Positions 1 to 9,515 of a DNA stretch of 64,000 nucleotides are shown piece by piece. Numbering within the stretch: the stretch's first letter is position 1; each line of letters starts with the position of its first letter. This DNA comes from an uncultured Selenomonadaceae bacterium (GTDB taxonomy: Bacteria; Bacillota; Negativicutes; Selenomonadales; Selenomonadaceae), in the NCBI GenBank assembly GCA_905233135.1, contig CAJOCQ010000001.1:1-64000 (forward strand). The letters run 5' to 3'. The position numbers and the translations under genes are program-made. Under the pieces are notes generated by a model. That model was not told where the DNA came from, did not search any database, and saw only the letters and a program-made list of their open reading frames with translations.

Positions 1-231
1 ATATAGCAACGCGTTACGACAAATTGGCGGATTGCTTTTTGAATTTTGTGTATCTTGCCGCTTCTGTTATCCACTTTTAATTTACCAACAACCCCTAAGA
101 AAAAAATTCCATATTAGAAAAAAATTTCTGAAAATAGCTTGAAAAAACACTTTACAAATTTATAAATGTTATGATAAAATTAACGCACTTTATAAAGTGT
201 TAGATAATGAAAGTATGAAAGGGCGATTTTA

Positions 232-801
232 ATGATAATTATGGATTGGGTTAGGAAAATCACGGATATTATAATGCCGCTTGAACCTATGCCTGAAGAA
301 GAAGAAGTTGTAGAAAAAAAGGAAGACGCAAAGGCAAAGCCGATGCAAATGCCGACTCAAGCGCAAAATTTAGCTGAAAACGTCGCGGCAAAACGCGCGG
401 CGGCAGGCGGCACTTCCGCTGCTTACGTCAGCACTTCGCGCGGCAATACCGCTTCAGTAAACGGCGTAAATTACACGGCGTACACCGATACTTCAAAAAC
501 CAACAGACCGAATTTGCAAATTATCAAAGCTCCCGAATTTGTTATGAAAGTTTACACGCCCGCAGATTACAGCCAAATTAACGGAATTGCTGACGATATT
601 TTGAACCATAAAGCGGTTGTTGTGAATTACGAATACGTTCACGCGGAAGAACAGCGCAGAATTTGCGATTATATCGACGGCGTCTGCTACGCGGTCGACG
701 GCGCAGTTACCAAAATTTCAGAGAAAATTTTTCTGTATGCACCGGCGGGAATCAGCACAAGCGATATTGCCGCGTTGGTTGCTTCAGTTCGTTATCACTA
801 A
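232..801 (+). CDS. sepF: Cell division protein SepF
   Basis: N-terminal MDWVRKI amphipathic start, acidic linker, C-terminal SepF domain (VVNYEYVHAEEQRRICDYIDGVCYAVDGAVTKISEKIFLYAP). Confidence 0.93.
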   Translation: MIIMDWVRKITDIIMPLEPMPEEEEVVEKKEDAKAKPMQMPTQAQNLAENVAAKRAAAGGTSAAYVSTSRGNTASVNGVNYTAYTDTSKTNRPNLQIIKAPEFVMKVYTPADYSQINGIADDILNHKAVVVNYEYVHAEEQRRICDYIDGVCYAVDGAVTKISEKIFLYAPAGISTSDIAALVASVRYH

Positions 802-820
802 AAAATTTTGCAAAAAAATT

Positions 821-866
821 ACTCCTGTTGCAGCTCCAAAAAGTTGCAGCAGGAGTTTTTTTGTTT
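821..866 (+). terminator. Rho-independent terminator after sepF
   Basis: CTCCTGTTGCA ... TGCAGCAGGAG followed by TTTTTTTG. Confidence 0.85.
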
Positions 867-897
867 GTTATCACTAAAAAATTTTTTGTATAAAAAA

Positions 898-1662
898 TTA
901 ACGATTCTTGAGAACGTAAACAGTTTGAGATTTAATTTCGCCGTCGGCGGATTTAGTGCCGCTTGTTTTAATTGCAAAGCCGCCTTCGACTTCTTCGAGG
1001 TGCAAATTATCTTGCGTTGCGTAAATATTTAACATAATGTCAGCCGCTTCAGAAATAATATCTGCGGCGTTTTTCAAGCCGGCAGCATTCCAATCAATAG
1101 GGCAGCCGGGATCATATCCGAACATTCCGATTTCCATTAAAACTTCAGCAGGTTTATCAATTATGCTGTAAATATTTTTGCCCGAAATTTTGCCTTCGGA
1201 CTTCGCCTCGTCATAAATTTTAAAATCTGAATCAGGCAAAGTTTCAGCGTTGAAAATTAACTGCGTCGAAATATCTTCAACGCCCTTTGCATTATACTTA
1301 ATACTAATTTCGTTATCGTTAGAAATGCTGTAAATAATTTCGGCGGATTTTTCGCCAACGGTTGCAGTAAGTTTCAATCCCTCAATAATATATTCGGCGT
1401 CCCAAATCATTTTATCAAATTCGTTTGCGCCGTCAACATAAACAATACCCGCCGCGTCGTCTTTTTCGTAGCCGCTGACATCGGGATAACTTTTCAGCAC
1501 TAACTTATTTTCAAAATCTTTGTTGCGGAAACGTACTGAAACAATTCTTGCGCCGTAATCAGTGATTTTCAATTCATTGCCTTTGTTATTGCGGAGAGTG
1601 TAAAGTGTTGCCTTCCGCCCGTCTTCGAGTTTTCCGAATGCTTCTTTTTTGATACTTGGCAT
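898..1662 (-). CDS. Aldose 1-epimerase (galactose mutarotase)-like protein
   Basis: ITDYGARIVSVRFRNKD...; mutarotase-like beta-sandwich signature, divergent. Confidence 0.65.
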   Translation of the reverse strand: MPSIKKEAFGKLEDGRKATLYTLRNNKGNELKITDYGARIVSVRFRNKDFENKLVLKSYPDVSGYEKDDAAGIVYVDGANEFDKMIWDAEYIIEGLKLTATVGEKSAEIIYSISNDNEISIKYNAKGVEDISTQLIFNAETLPDSDFKIYDEAKSEGKISGKNIYSIIDKPAEVLMEIGMFGYDPGCPIDWNAAGLKNAADIISEAADIMLNIYATQDNLHLEEVEGGFAIKTSGTKSADGEIKSQTVYVLKNR

Positions 1663-1731
1663 AAATTGTGCCTCCCTTAAATTTTTGACTATTATATAGC
1701 GAATGAAGAAATTTTTGAAGTGCTTATAAAA

Positions 1732-2298
1732 TTATTTTTTGTCGCCGCCGTTCCATTCAACCATTTCCGTCGGCAAGTGCAACTGAATCAGAATTTTGTT
1801 TACAACGTGGTTAATGTGACTTTGGAGCGTCATATCAGTATTGTAAAAAGTCATAACCGGCGGCATAACTACAACGCCCATATCTGCAAGCTCTTTCATA
1901 TTGCGTAAGTGAATCCTGCTGAAGGGCATTTCGCGCGGTACAATTACCAAAGTGCGCCGCTCTTTTATGCAAACATCAGCCGCGCGCAAAAGTAAATTGT
2001 CACTGTAGCCGCTGACAATTCCTGCAACCGTTTTCATTGTGCAGGGAACTATTACCATTCCGTCTGTTAAAAAGCTGCCGCTTGCAATCGAGGCGTCCAT
2101 TTCGTGTACGTTGTAAACGTAATCCGCCAATCTGTTGATAGAATACACGTTGAAATTTGTTTCGTCACGAATGGTCAGTGCGCCGCCATCCGTAATTATT
2201 AAATGAATTTCAACGTTGCCGAGTTGTCGCAGGCGTTGCAAAAGCTCCACCGCTATTACAATTCCGCTTGCGCCCGTTATTCCTACTATCACGCGCAT
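1732..2298 (-). CDS. ubiX: UbiX family flavin prenyltransferase
   Basis: MRVIVGITGASGIVIAVELLQ..., VIVPCTMKTVAGIVSGYSDNLLLRAADVCIKERRTLVIVPREMPFS. Confidence 0.93.
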   Translation of the reverse strand: MRVIVGITGASGIVIAVELLQRLRQLGNVEIHLIITDGGALTIRDETNFNVYSINRLADYVYNVHEMDASIASGSFLTDGMVIVPCTMKTVAGIVSGYSDNLLLRAADVCIKERRTLVIVPREMPFSRIHLRNMKELADMGVVVMPPVMTFYNTDMTLQSHINHVVNKILIQLHLPTEMVEWNGGDKK

Positions 2299-2320
2299 TA
2301 TAATTCACCCCCGTATTTTA

Positions 2321-2382
2321 GGTGTTAGGGATTAGCTGTCAGGTGTTAGGGAATTTTTTTAACGCCTGACAATACCCTAATC
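2321..2382. repeat. Intergenic hairpin of degenerate tandem repeats (family H)
   Basis: GGTGTTAGGGATTAGCTGTCAGGTGTTAGGG / AACGCCTGACAATACCCTAATC. Confidence 0.75.
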
Positions 2383-3079
2383 ATTGAAAAAATTTTTTGG
2401 AATCCAAAATTTCACGGTACGAACGAACTTCAACGCAAGCTACATTTACATTTTCAAAAAGCTTTTCGCCGTTGTACCAAAAAGGCGTTATCCCGACTTT
2501 TGCCGCGCCTTCAATATCTCGTTCGGGGCTGTCGCCGAAGTAGGCAGTTTCAGCCGCCGTAACTTTCATTTTTTTCAGTGCAAGTTCAAACATAACTCGC
2601 GCAGGTTTTTCCAAGCCTGTTTCTTCACTTGTAACCATAAAATCTATAAATTTATTCAAGCCCAACTGCTTAATTTTTCTGTATTGAATGTGCGCCGTCA
2701 TATCGGTACAGAGAGCAATTTTGACGCCCGCGCCCTTCAATTTTTTTATAAATTCAGCCACGCCGTCGAACGGTTTCATATTCGCCAAAAAGTTATTCCA
2801 GTAAATATCGTACATTTCCAGCACGTGGCAAAACGGATTTTTGCCCAAAAGTTCAAGCGCAGTTTGAAAAAACAAAACTCGACTATGACGTGCGCCGCCG
2901 TCCGTCAATCTTTCTTCTTTGACAATTCGCCGCGCCTCTTTGTACACTGCGCGAAAATCTTTTTCTGCGACGTTCAAATTTTTTTCCGCAAATTTGCATA
3001 AACTTTCAACGGCGATTTTATCATTGGTAACGTAGCTGTAAATTGTGCCGTCAATGTCGAAAATTACCGCCTTAAACAT
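2381..3079 (-). CDS. HAD family hydrolase
   Basis: AVIFDIDGTIYSY motif I; TSEETGLEKPARVMFELAL; YFGDSPERDIEGAAKVG. Confidence 0.88.
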   Translation of the reverse strand: MFKAVIFDIDGTIYSYVTNDKIAVESLCKFAEKNLNVAEKDFRAVYKEARRIVKEERLTDGGARHSRVLFFQTALELLGKNPFCHVLEMYDIYWNNFLANMKPFDGVAEFIKKLKGAGVKIALCTDMTAHIQYRKIKQLGLNKFIDFMVTSEETGLEKPARVMFELALKKMKVTAAETAYFGDSPERDIEGAAKVGITPFWYNGEKLFENVNVACVEVRSYREILDSKKFFQ

Positions 3080-3095
3080 ACAACGCCTCCGTTTT

Positions 3096-3166
3096 TAGGT
3101 GCTAGGTTTTAGGCAGTAGGTTTTAGTGAAAAGTCCTAACACCTAACGCCTAACACATAACACCTA
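3096..3166. repeat. Intergenic hairpin of degenerate tandem repeats (family H)
   Basis: TAGGTGCTAGGTTTTAGGCAGTAGG ... CCTAACACCTAACGCCTAACACATAACACCTA. Confidence 0.8.
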
Positions 3167-3167
3167 C

Positions 3168-3821
3168 TTAGCCAATTTTTACAACGTGAATAACTTTATA
3201 GCCGCGCGCCTCCAATTTATTTTTAATGTTATCGAATGTTTCTGCACAATCTTCAAGGCGTACAACAATTTCTTTTTTGTTTTCGTAGGATTGGCAGACA
3301 ATCAAGCTGTCGATATTAATCCCACTGTCAGCAATAATTTTTGTAACGTCAGCCATAACGCCGATTTTGTCTTCAACTTCAAGCGTCATTCTGATTTTGC
3401 CGCCGCCCGGCAAGCCCATTACCTCAATAAAAGTTTTCAAAATATCTGTCGCCGTGATAATCCCTACAACTTTTCCGACTTGCGAAATTACAGGCAAGCC
3501 GCCGACTTTGTTTTGGTACATTATCAGCGCGGCTTCTTCAATCGTTGCATCTTCGCTGACTGTAATTACTCTTTGTTGCATAATATCCTTTACGCTCAAT
3601 TTGTCAAGCAGTTCCCGAATTTCATATTTTGAAAGAGAAGTTGCGGGCGAAGGCGCAACGCGCATAACGTCCCTATCGCTCAAATAGCCTACCAATTTTC
3701 CGTCGTCAACGATAATCATTCGGTGGAATTTATATTTCTTCATCATTCTGTCAACTTCGCCGACCGTTGCCGTTGAACTCATTGTTACAGGGTGCCTTGT
3801 CATTCTTTCTGCCACAAACAT
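3168..3821 (-). CDS. CBS-domain pair plus ACT-domain protein (AcuB-like)
   Basis: MFVAERMTRHPVTMSSTATVGEVDRMM..., second CBS, then ACT-like IGVMADVTKIIADSGINIDSLIV; start moved to internal Met. Confidence 0.85.
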   Translation of the reverse strand: MFVAERMTRHPVTMSSTATVGEVDRMMKKYKFHRMIIVDDGKLVGYLSDRDVMRVAPSPATSLSKYEIRELLDKLSVKDIMQQRVITVSEDATIEEAALIMYQNKVGGLPVISQVGKVVGIITATDILKTFIEVMGLPGGGKIRMTLEVEDKIGVMADVTKIIADSGINIDSLIVCQSYENKKEIVVRLEDCAETFDNIKNKLEARGYKVIHVVKIG

Positions 3822-3894
3822 TTTTATCACTCCAATCAAAAAAATCTTCCTGCATTTTCTTGTAGGAAGATTTTAACTTTTTATTGCAAGATTG

Positions 3895-4437
3895 TCACGA
3901 AAATTTTTTTAAGTTTACGACTTGATTTTTTTGCCACAAAAATAATTTTTCCTCAAGCAAGCGGAATTTGCAACAACGCGCGGCAAGTTTGGAATTGGGC
4001 GCACTTGTACATTTTTCGTATAATTTTTGCGCCTTGTTTTTAATAGTCTCTTCCATTGCGTCAATTAAACGTTTTTCTTTCTGTAACAAATAAATATAAT
4101 CCGTCCGTTCGGTTTCAGAATCAAAACTGCGAAATTTTTCAATTTGATTGTACTTGATTTGTTGAATACAAGAATTTGGTACGGGAATCATATTATTTAA
4201 ATTCAAAACGGCGTAAAGTGTATTTTCATCTTGAATTTTTTGAAAGTCCAAAGAATTTTTCATATTTTTATGCTTTTCCTTTGCCGAAGAAATCGGTACA
4301 TAATAAAAAAAATCCCCGACGCTTAAAATTATTCCGAGATACAATTTCAAGCGCGAACCATAATCTATATAGCCAACTTTTGAATCAAACTGCCGCAAAT
4401 ATTGAATATAATTTTTTTCTGCAACGTACCAATTCAT
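3895..4437 (-). CDS. Type III toxin-antitoxin system endoribonuclease toxin, ToxN/AbiQ family
   Basis: YLRQFDSKV....RLKLYLGIILSVGDFFYYVPISSAKEKHKNMKNSLDFQKI...YAVLNLNNMIPVP: ToxN/AbiQ family pattern; upstream repeat array plus terminator. Confidence 0.9.
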   Translation of the reverse strand: MNWYVAEKNYIQYLRQFDSKVGYIDYGSRLKLYLGIILSVGDFFYYVPISSAKEKHKNMKNSLDFQKIQDENTLYAVLNLNNMIPVPNSCIQQIKYNQIEKFRSFDSETERTDYIYLLQKEKRLIDAMEETIKNKAQKLYEKCTSAPNSKLAARCCKFRLLEEKLFLWQKNQVVNLKKFS

Positions 4438-4456
4438 TTTATCACGCCTTTAACTG

Positions 4457-4484
4457 AAAAAAGGAAACGCTTTAAAACGTTTCC
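4457..4484 (-). terminator. Intrinsic terminator between antitoxin RNA repeats and toxin gene
   Basis: Minus strand GGAAACG-8 nt loop-CGTTTCC-TTTTTT. Confidence 0.85.
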
Positions 4485-4491
4485 CCTTTCA

Positions 4492-4563
4492 CTTTTAACC
4501 GAGTCCTTTAATTGGAGACTCTAACCGCTTTTAACCGAGCCTTTTAATTGGAGACTCTAACCG
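4492..4563 (-). repeat. 2 x 36-nt tandem repeat of type III antitoxin
   Basis: CTTTTAACCGAG[TCC/CCT]TTTAATTGGAGACTCTAACCG read on + strand. Confidence 0.95.
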
Positions 4564-4571
4564 CTAAAAAC

Positions 4572-4600
4572 ATTATCGTTCAAAAAAATTTTTTTGTCAA
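4572..4600 (-). promoter_or_regulatory. Sigma-70 type promoter of antitoxin RNA
   Basis: Minus strand TTGACA (4595-4600) - 17 nt - GATAAT (4572-4577). Confidence 0.8.
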
Positions 4601-4604
4601 GAAA

Positions 4605-5546
4605 TTATTTATTTAAAAAGTTTTCAGTATTTTTGGCGATACCTTCGGCGTCGAGTCCGAAATAAGCCATAAGTTCATCAGCTTCCGCCGAAAATCCGAA
4701 AACGTCATTGATACCGATTCTTTTAACGGGCGCGGGGGAATTTTCGGCAAGTACACTGCAAACAGCCTCGCCCAAGCCGCCGAAAATTGTATGTTCTTCG
4801 ACAGTAACAATTTTTTTACATTCCTGCGCGGCTTTAATAACCAATTCGGCGTCAATGGGTTTAATGGTTGCCATATTGATAATGCGCGCGGAAATGCCTT
4901 TGGATTTTAAAATTGCGGCGGCATTGACAGCTTCAGGTAAAACAATTCCCGTTGCAATAATGGCAACGTCGGAGCCGTCAATTACAACTTCGCCCTTGCC
5001 GATTTCAAATTTATAATTTTCGTCGTGATAAACAGGCGTTGCAGAGCGTGCAAAACGAATGTAAACGGGCCCTTCATATTCATAAACGGCTTTAACCATT
5101 TGCCGCGCCTCAATGTCATCCGAAGGACACATTACCAACATTTGCGGGATTGTGCGCATTAAAGCAAAATCTTCGCAACATTGGTGGCTGGCTCCGTCCG
5201 CGCCGACTGATACGCCGCCGTGACTCGCGCAGATTTTAACATTTAAATGAGGGTAACCTATCGAATTACGAATTTGTTCATAAGGGCGGCAAACTGCGAA
5301 CATTGCAAAAGTTGAAACAAATGGAATTAAGCCCATAGTTGCAAGCCCCGCCGCAACGCCAATCATATTTTGTTCTGCAATTCCGCAGTTGAAAAATCTT
5401 TCGGGAAATTCTTTGCCGAACATTCCGCTTTTCGTGGAGCCCGCCAAATCTGCGTCAAGTACCACAATTTTATTATCGTTTCTGCCGAGTTCAAGCAAAG
5501 TTGCGCCGTAACTTTCACGGGTAGCAATTTTTTTTATATCAGCCAT
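4605..5546 (-). CDS. Transketolase, C-terminal subunit
   Basis: RESYGATLLELGRNDNKIVVLDADLAGSTKSGMFGKEFPERFFNCGIAEQNMIGVAAGLA. Confidence 0.93.
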   Translation of the reverse strand: MADIKKIATRESYGATLLELGRNDNKIVVLDADLAGSTKSGMFGKEFPERFFNCGIAEQNMIGVAAGLATMGLIPFVSTFAMFAVCRPYEQIRNSIGYPHLNVKICASHGGVSVGADGASHQCCEDFALMRTIPQMLVMCPSDDIEARQMVKAVYEYEGPVYIRFARSATPVYHDENYKFEIGKGEVVIDGSDVAIIATGIVLPEAVNAAAILKSKGISARIINMATIKPIDAELVIKAAQECKKIVTVEEHTIFGGLGEAVCSVLAENSPAPVKRIGINDVFGFSAEADELMAYFGLDAEGIAKNTENFLNK

Positions 5547-5624
5547 ATTTAAGCCTCCGAAATTTTCTTTTTTGGAAAAATTTTTTAGTACTTTATTTTT
5601 TTTAGCAAATATTTTATCTTAAAT

Positions 5625-5865
5625 GTTCTTTCTTTTTTCAGTCGCAAAAAAAGAAAGAACCAAAGAAAAAAGTGCTTTACCGCAGTTGCGCCCGGAGCAA
5701 TGCTCCTACTCGTCGCATTGCAAACTTTTTTCGCGTCGAGCGTTGCAGCAAGTTTACATTTTCGCCGCGTCTTATTTTAGTTGCAGCAAGTTTGGTAGGC
5801 AACAAAAAAAGGCGTGAACGGGCGAGTTGCACAAGTTTTAATTTTTATTTCAAATTCCTTTTGCC
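5625..5865. repeat. Dispersed palindromic intergenic element (family E, copy 1)
   Basis: GTTCTTTCTTTTTT...AAAAAAAGAAAGAAC (5625-5660) followed by CAAAGAAAAAAGTGC; family members elsewhere in window. Confidence 0.75.
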
Positions 5866-5875
5866 TAATGCCTTT

Positions 5876-6724
5876 TTAAGCTTCCAAAGTCTTACGATAA
5901 TTTTCAAGTTCAGCGAGAGCTTTTTCACATTCGGCGGGCTTGGCGGCTTTACCGTGCCAGCCGACTTCATTTTCCATAAATGAAACGCCCTTGCCTTTTA
6001 TCGTGTTCATTAAAATAACTGTCGGTTGCGTGGAATTTTTATTTTCGTGGAAGAAATTAAAAGCGTTTTCGAGTTCGTCAAAATTATGTCCGTCAATTTT
6101 TATAACGCGGCAACCGAACGCCTCAAATTTTTTATCGAGCGGTTCGGTGTTCATAACATTGGAAGTTTTGCCGTCAATCTGCAAGCCGTTCACGTCAACC
6201 GCAATGCAAAGATTTTCAAGTTTGTAATGCGCCGCAAAAAGCATTGCTTCCCAAACTTCGCCTTCAGCAATTTCGCCGTCGCCCAAAAGTGCGTAAACAT
6301 TTATATTCAAGCCTAAAACTTTTGCGCCGACTGCCATACCGCACGCCGCCGAAATGCCCTGCCCTAAACTTCCTGTTGAGGCGTCAACGCCCGGCGTATG
6401 CTTTAAACTCGGATGACCTTGCAAGTATGAATTTTTTTTGCGCAGTGTCATTAAATCTTCAACGGGGAAAAAACCTTTGCGTGCCAAAACTGAATACAGG
6501 CAAGGCGCGGCGTGTCCTTTCGACAAAACAAAACGGTCTCTATTTGGATTTTTTGGATTTTTTGCGTCAACTTTTATTTCTTTGTTGTAAAGATAAGTTA
6601 AATAATCTGCGGCAGATAAACTCCCGCCGGGGTGTCCCGACCCTGCCGCCGTTGTACTTTTTAAAATATCTTCACGAACATTCAAGGCGAAAATTTCCAA
6701 TGCCTTTTTTTCTTCATGCGTCAT
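5876..6724 (-). CDS. Transketolase, N-terminal subunit
   Basis: STTAAGSGHPGGSLSAADYLTYLY..., GDGEIAEGEVWEA TPP motif. Confidence 0.93.
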   Translation of the reverse strand: MTHEEKKALEIFALNVREDILKSTTAAGSGHPGGSLSAADYLTYLYNKEIKVDAKNPKNPNRDRFVLSKGHAAPCLYSVLARKGFFPVEDLMTLRKKNSYLQGHPSLKHTPGVDASTGSLGQGISAACGMAVGAKVLGLNINVYALLGDGEIAEGEVWEAMLFAAHYKLENLCIAVDVNGLQIDGKTSNVMNTEPLDKKFEAFGCRVIKIDGHNFDELENAFNFFHENKNSTQPTVILMNTIKGKGVSFMENEVGWHGKAAKPAECEKALAELENYRKTLEA

Positions 6725-6842
6725 AAAAAAAATTCCTCCTCAACGCATTTTTGCCCAAAAAGTTTGGGAACTATATATTAATAGTAAATTTGCATAATGT
6801 CAAAAATTTTGTTGCAAGTTTTTTTGCGTAATGGTAAAATTT

Positions 6843-7188
6843 GCGCGGCAGGTAGCCGAGACAATCGCGGCTTTTTAAGTCGAGGAAAGTCCGAACTCCA
6901 CAGAGCGGCGTACCGGATAACGTCCGGCGGAAGTAATTCCAGAGATAGTGTCACAGAAAAGAAAACTACCGAATTTTTTCGGAAAAGCTGAAACGGCAGG
7001 GTAAGAGCCTACCGGGCGAGCAGTAATGTTCGTGCCTGATAAACCTTACGCGGAGCAAGACTAAATAGGAAATGGTTGAGGTTGCTCGCTGACATTTCGG
7101 GTAAGTTGCTTGAATTGTGCGGTAACGTACAATTTAGATAAATGATTGTCTGAAAAACAAAATTCGGCTTATCGGTTGCCTGCCGCCC
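6843..7188 (+). ncRNA. rnpB: RNase P RNA (bacterial)
   Basis: Conserved GAGGAAAGTCCGAACTCC, GAAACGGCAGGGTAAGAGCCTACCGGGCGAGCAGTAATG, AGATAAATGATTGTC...ACAAAATTCGGCTTAT; P1 pairing GCGGCAGG (6845-6852)/CCTGCCGC (7179-7186). Confidence 0.96.
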
Positions 7189-7214
7189 GTTAAGGGCGTA
7201 ATTTCTTTGAAGGA

Positions 7215-7730
7215 GTGATAATTTTGAATAAGGCTATTTTTTTTGACAGGGACGGCGTTTTGAATATCGATACAATTAACCTGCATAAAATTGAAGATTG
7301 GGTCTGGATTGACGGCGCAAAAGAAGCTATTAAATATTGCAACGATAACGGCTACCTTGCAATAATTATCACGAATCAAAGCGGAATTGCGCGCGGAATT
7401 TTTACCGAAGATGACGTTGAAAAAGTTCATAACTTCGTGCAGGAAGAATTGAAAAAATTCGGCGCACATTTGGACGGCGTGTACGTTTGTCCGCACCACG
7501 TCGAAGGAACAGTTGCGCCGTATAATATCGACTGCGAATGCAGAAAACCGAAGCCGGGAATGATTCTTCAGGCGTGCAAAGATTTTGATATTGACGTTAA
7601 ACAATCTTACATGGTCGGCGATAAGCAAAGGGATTGCGACGCGGGAATTAATGCAGGTGTCAAGGGCACTTGTTTATTTGACGGAAAAAATTTATTGGAA
7701 TCTGTAAAGAAAATGTTGGAGAAAAATTAA
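7215..7730 (+). CDS. gmhB: D-glycero-D-manno-heptose 1,7-bisphosphate phosphatase-like HAD-IIIA hydrolase
   Basis: AIFFDRDGVLNIDT..., TNQSGIARGIF, CECRKPKPGMI, MVGDKQRDCDAG. Confidence 0.85.
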   Translation: MIILNKAIFFDRDGVLNIDTINLHKIEDWVWIDGAKEAIKYCNDNGYLAIIITNQSGIARGIFTEDDVEKVHNFVQEELKKFGAHLDGVYVCPHHVEGTVAPYNIDCECRKPKPGMILQACKDFDIDVKQSYMVGDKQRDCDAGINAGVKGTCLFDGKNLLESVKKMLEKN

Positions 7731-7800
7731 TCCAACATTTTTTATATATTTTAAGGAGGTGTCGGCGGCAACTTTCATTACCGCTCATTGAAACGGAACT

Positions 7801-9502
7801 TTGCCGCGTTTTATGAAGTTACAAGCAAAGGCAGTTATTTCTTTCAACGTTTTTATTGTTTTAGTTTGTGTATTTATGGGACTTTTAGGTTACACTACAG
7901 CTGAAGACGGGCTGGATATTTCCTTACAGCGCAGCGCGCGTTCAAATATTAATTCTATAATCGAAATGCTGAAATATCGTTATCCCGGCGATTGGCGAAT
8001 TGCGCAGGACGGTTACCTCTACAAGGGCGATTTAAAAATTAATGACAACGACGAAATTGTTGACTATTTGGGCGCAGTTTGCGAAGGGCACGTTACAATT
8101 TTTGAAAAAGATACAAGAATTGCAACGACCGTAAAAGATACAAACGGCAAGCGTCAAGTAGGAACAAAGGCTTCTCAAGCCGTTGTTGACGCCGTCCTCC
8201 AAACGGGTGGGAATGGCAACTTTACAGGGCGTGCTGAAGTCTTAGGAATATGACAGCGCGTACGCGCAAATTAAAGGCAGTAACGGCGAAGTTTTGGGAA
8301 TGATTTTTGTCGGCTTGCCCGCAAAATCCCTTGACGACGTTAAAAACAGTTTAATTACTTCAACGCTTATTGCAATGGTTGTAATTATAATTATTTTGGG
8401 TACCTTGTCTTGGCTGATTATCGGCAAGCAAATTCAAAAATTGTTGCTTGTTTCAGGCGCAATGGAAAAAGTTTCAGCCGGCAATTTGGCAATTCCCAAC
8501 ATTGAAGTTACTTCCGAAGATGAAATTGGCACATTGTCTCAGGACGTAAACGCAATGAAAGAAAAATTGCGCGCGCTTTTAAGAAATGTGCTTGAATCCT
8601 GCGAAAAAGTTGCAGGTTCTTCTCAACAATTAACTGCCAACGCCGAACAAACTTCTGACTCCATTAACCAAGTTGCAGAAAATACCGTCGAAATGGCTGA
8701 ATACGCTTCAAAACAATCTGATACCGTTGAATCACTTCAGGGGATTGTTGACGAAATGAGCGTTAAAATGAAAGAACTTCACGCAAGCGCAAAAGCTATG
8801 GACGAAGTTGCTAAAACCAGTCAAGAAAAAGCTCTCGACGGCAAAGCAAAAGTCGATTTCGCTATTAAACAAATTAAAAATATAGAAAATCAAGTTAATA
8901 AAACCGCCGAAGTTGTTGACGCACTCGGCAAACGTTCTCAAGAAATTGGTACAATCGTTGACGCAATTTCAAACATTGCGGGACAAACAAATTTGCTTGC
9001 GTTGAATGCGGCTATTGAGGCGGCGCGCGCAGGCGAAAACGGACGCGGCTTCGCTGTAGTTGCTGAAGAAGTTCGCAAGCTTGCCGAAGAATCCGCCGTC
9101 GCCGCCAAAAATATTTCCGAACTTATTAAAAAAATTCAGCTCGATACAGAATCAGCCGTCGAAGAAATGAATTTGGGCAACGCAAGCGTACGCGAAGGCT
9201 CCGAATCCGTTTTGGCAACAGGCGAAGCTTTTCAAACTATCGAAGAACAAGTTTACACCCTTACTGAAAATGTCAATAAATCCATACAGCACATTGACGC
9301 AGTTAATTCAACAGGGCACGCTATTTTAAGTGCTATTGAATCTGTTCAGCAAATCAGTCAAAAGTCTACCGAAGAAGCGCAAAATATTTCAGCTGCAACC
9401 GAAGAACAAGCTGCAACTATGCACGAAATGGCTCAATCCAGCAAACAACTTGCAATTTTGGCGCACCAATTACAAAACGAGGTAAACAAATTTAAAGTGT
9501 AA
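7801..9502 (+). pseudogene. Methyl-accepting chemotaxis protein with Cache-like sensor, frameshifted near 8247
   Basis: ORF 7801-8253 (TM + sensor) continues in another frame as [30 protein letters not shown] 8294-9502 has TM, HAMP, and MCP signaling domain [38 protein letters not shown]. Confidence 0.85.
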
Positions 9503-9515
9503 CAGGTGATGACGA

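Larger units (their letters stand above)
4457..4565 (-). ncRNA. Type III antitoxin RNA (ToxI-like)
   Basis: Two 36-nt tandem repeats (4492-4527 and 4528-4563, 34/36 identical) immediately upstream of toxN-like gene, bracketed by promoter and terminator. Confidence 0.88.

Noticed and set aside
2384-3001. 205-aa plus-strand ORF antisense to the HAD hydrolase
   Set aside because: Phe/Arg/Asn-rich shadow ORF typical of antisense reading of AT-rich codons; HAD gene on minus strand is convincing.
3096-3166. Possible CRISPR array (regular CCTAACACC units)
   Set aside because: Units are 7-10 nt, degenerate and without spacers; no cas genes in the window.
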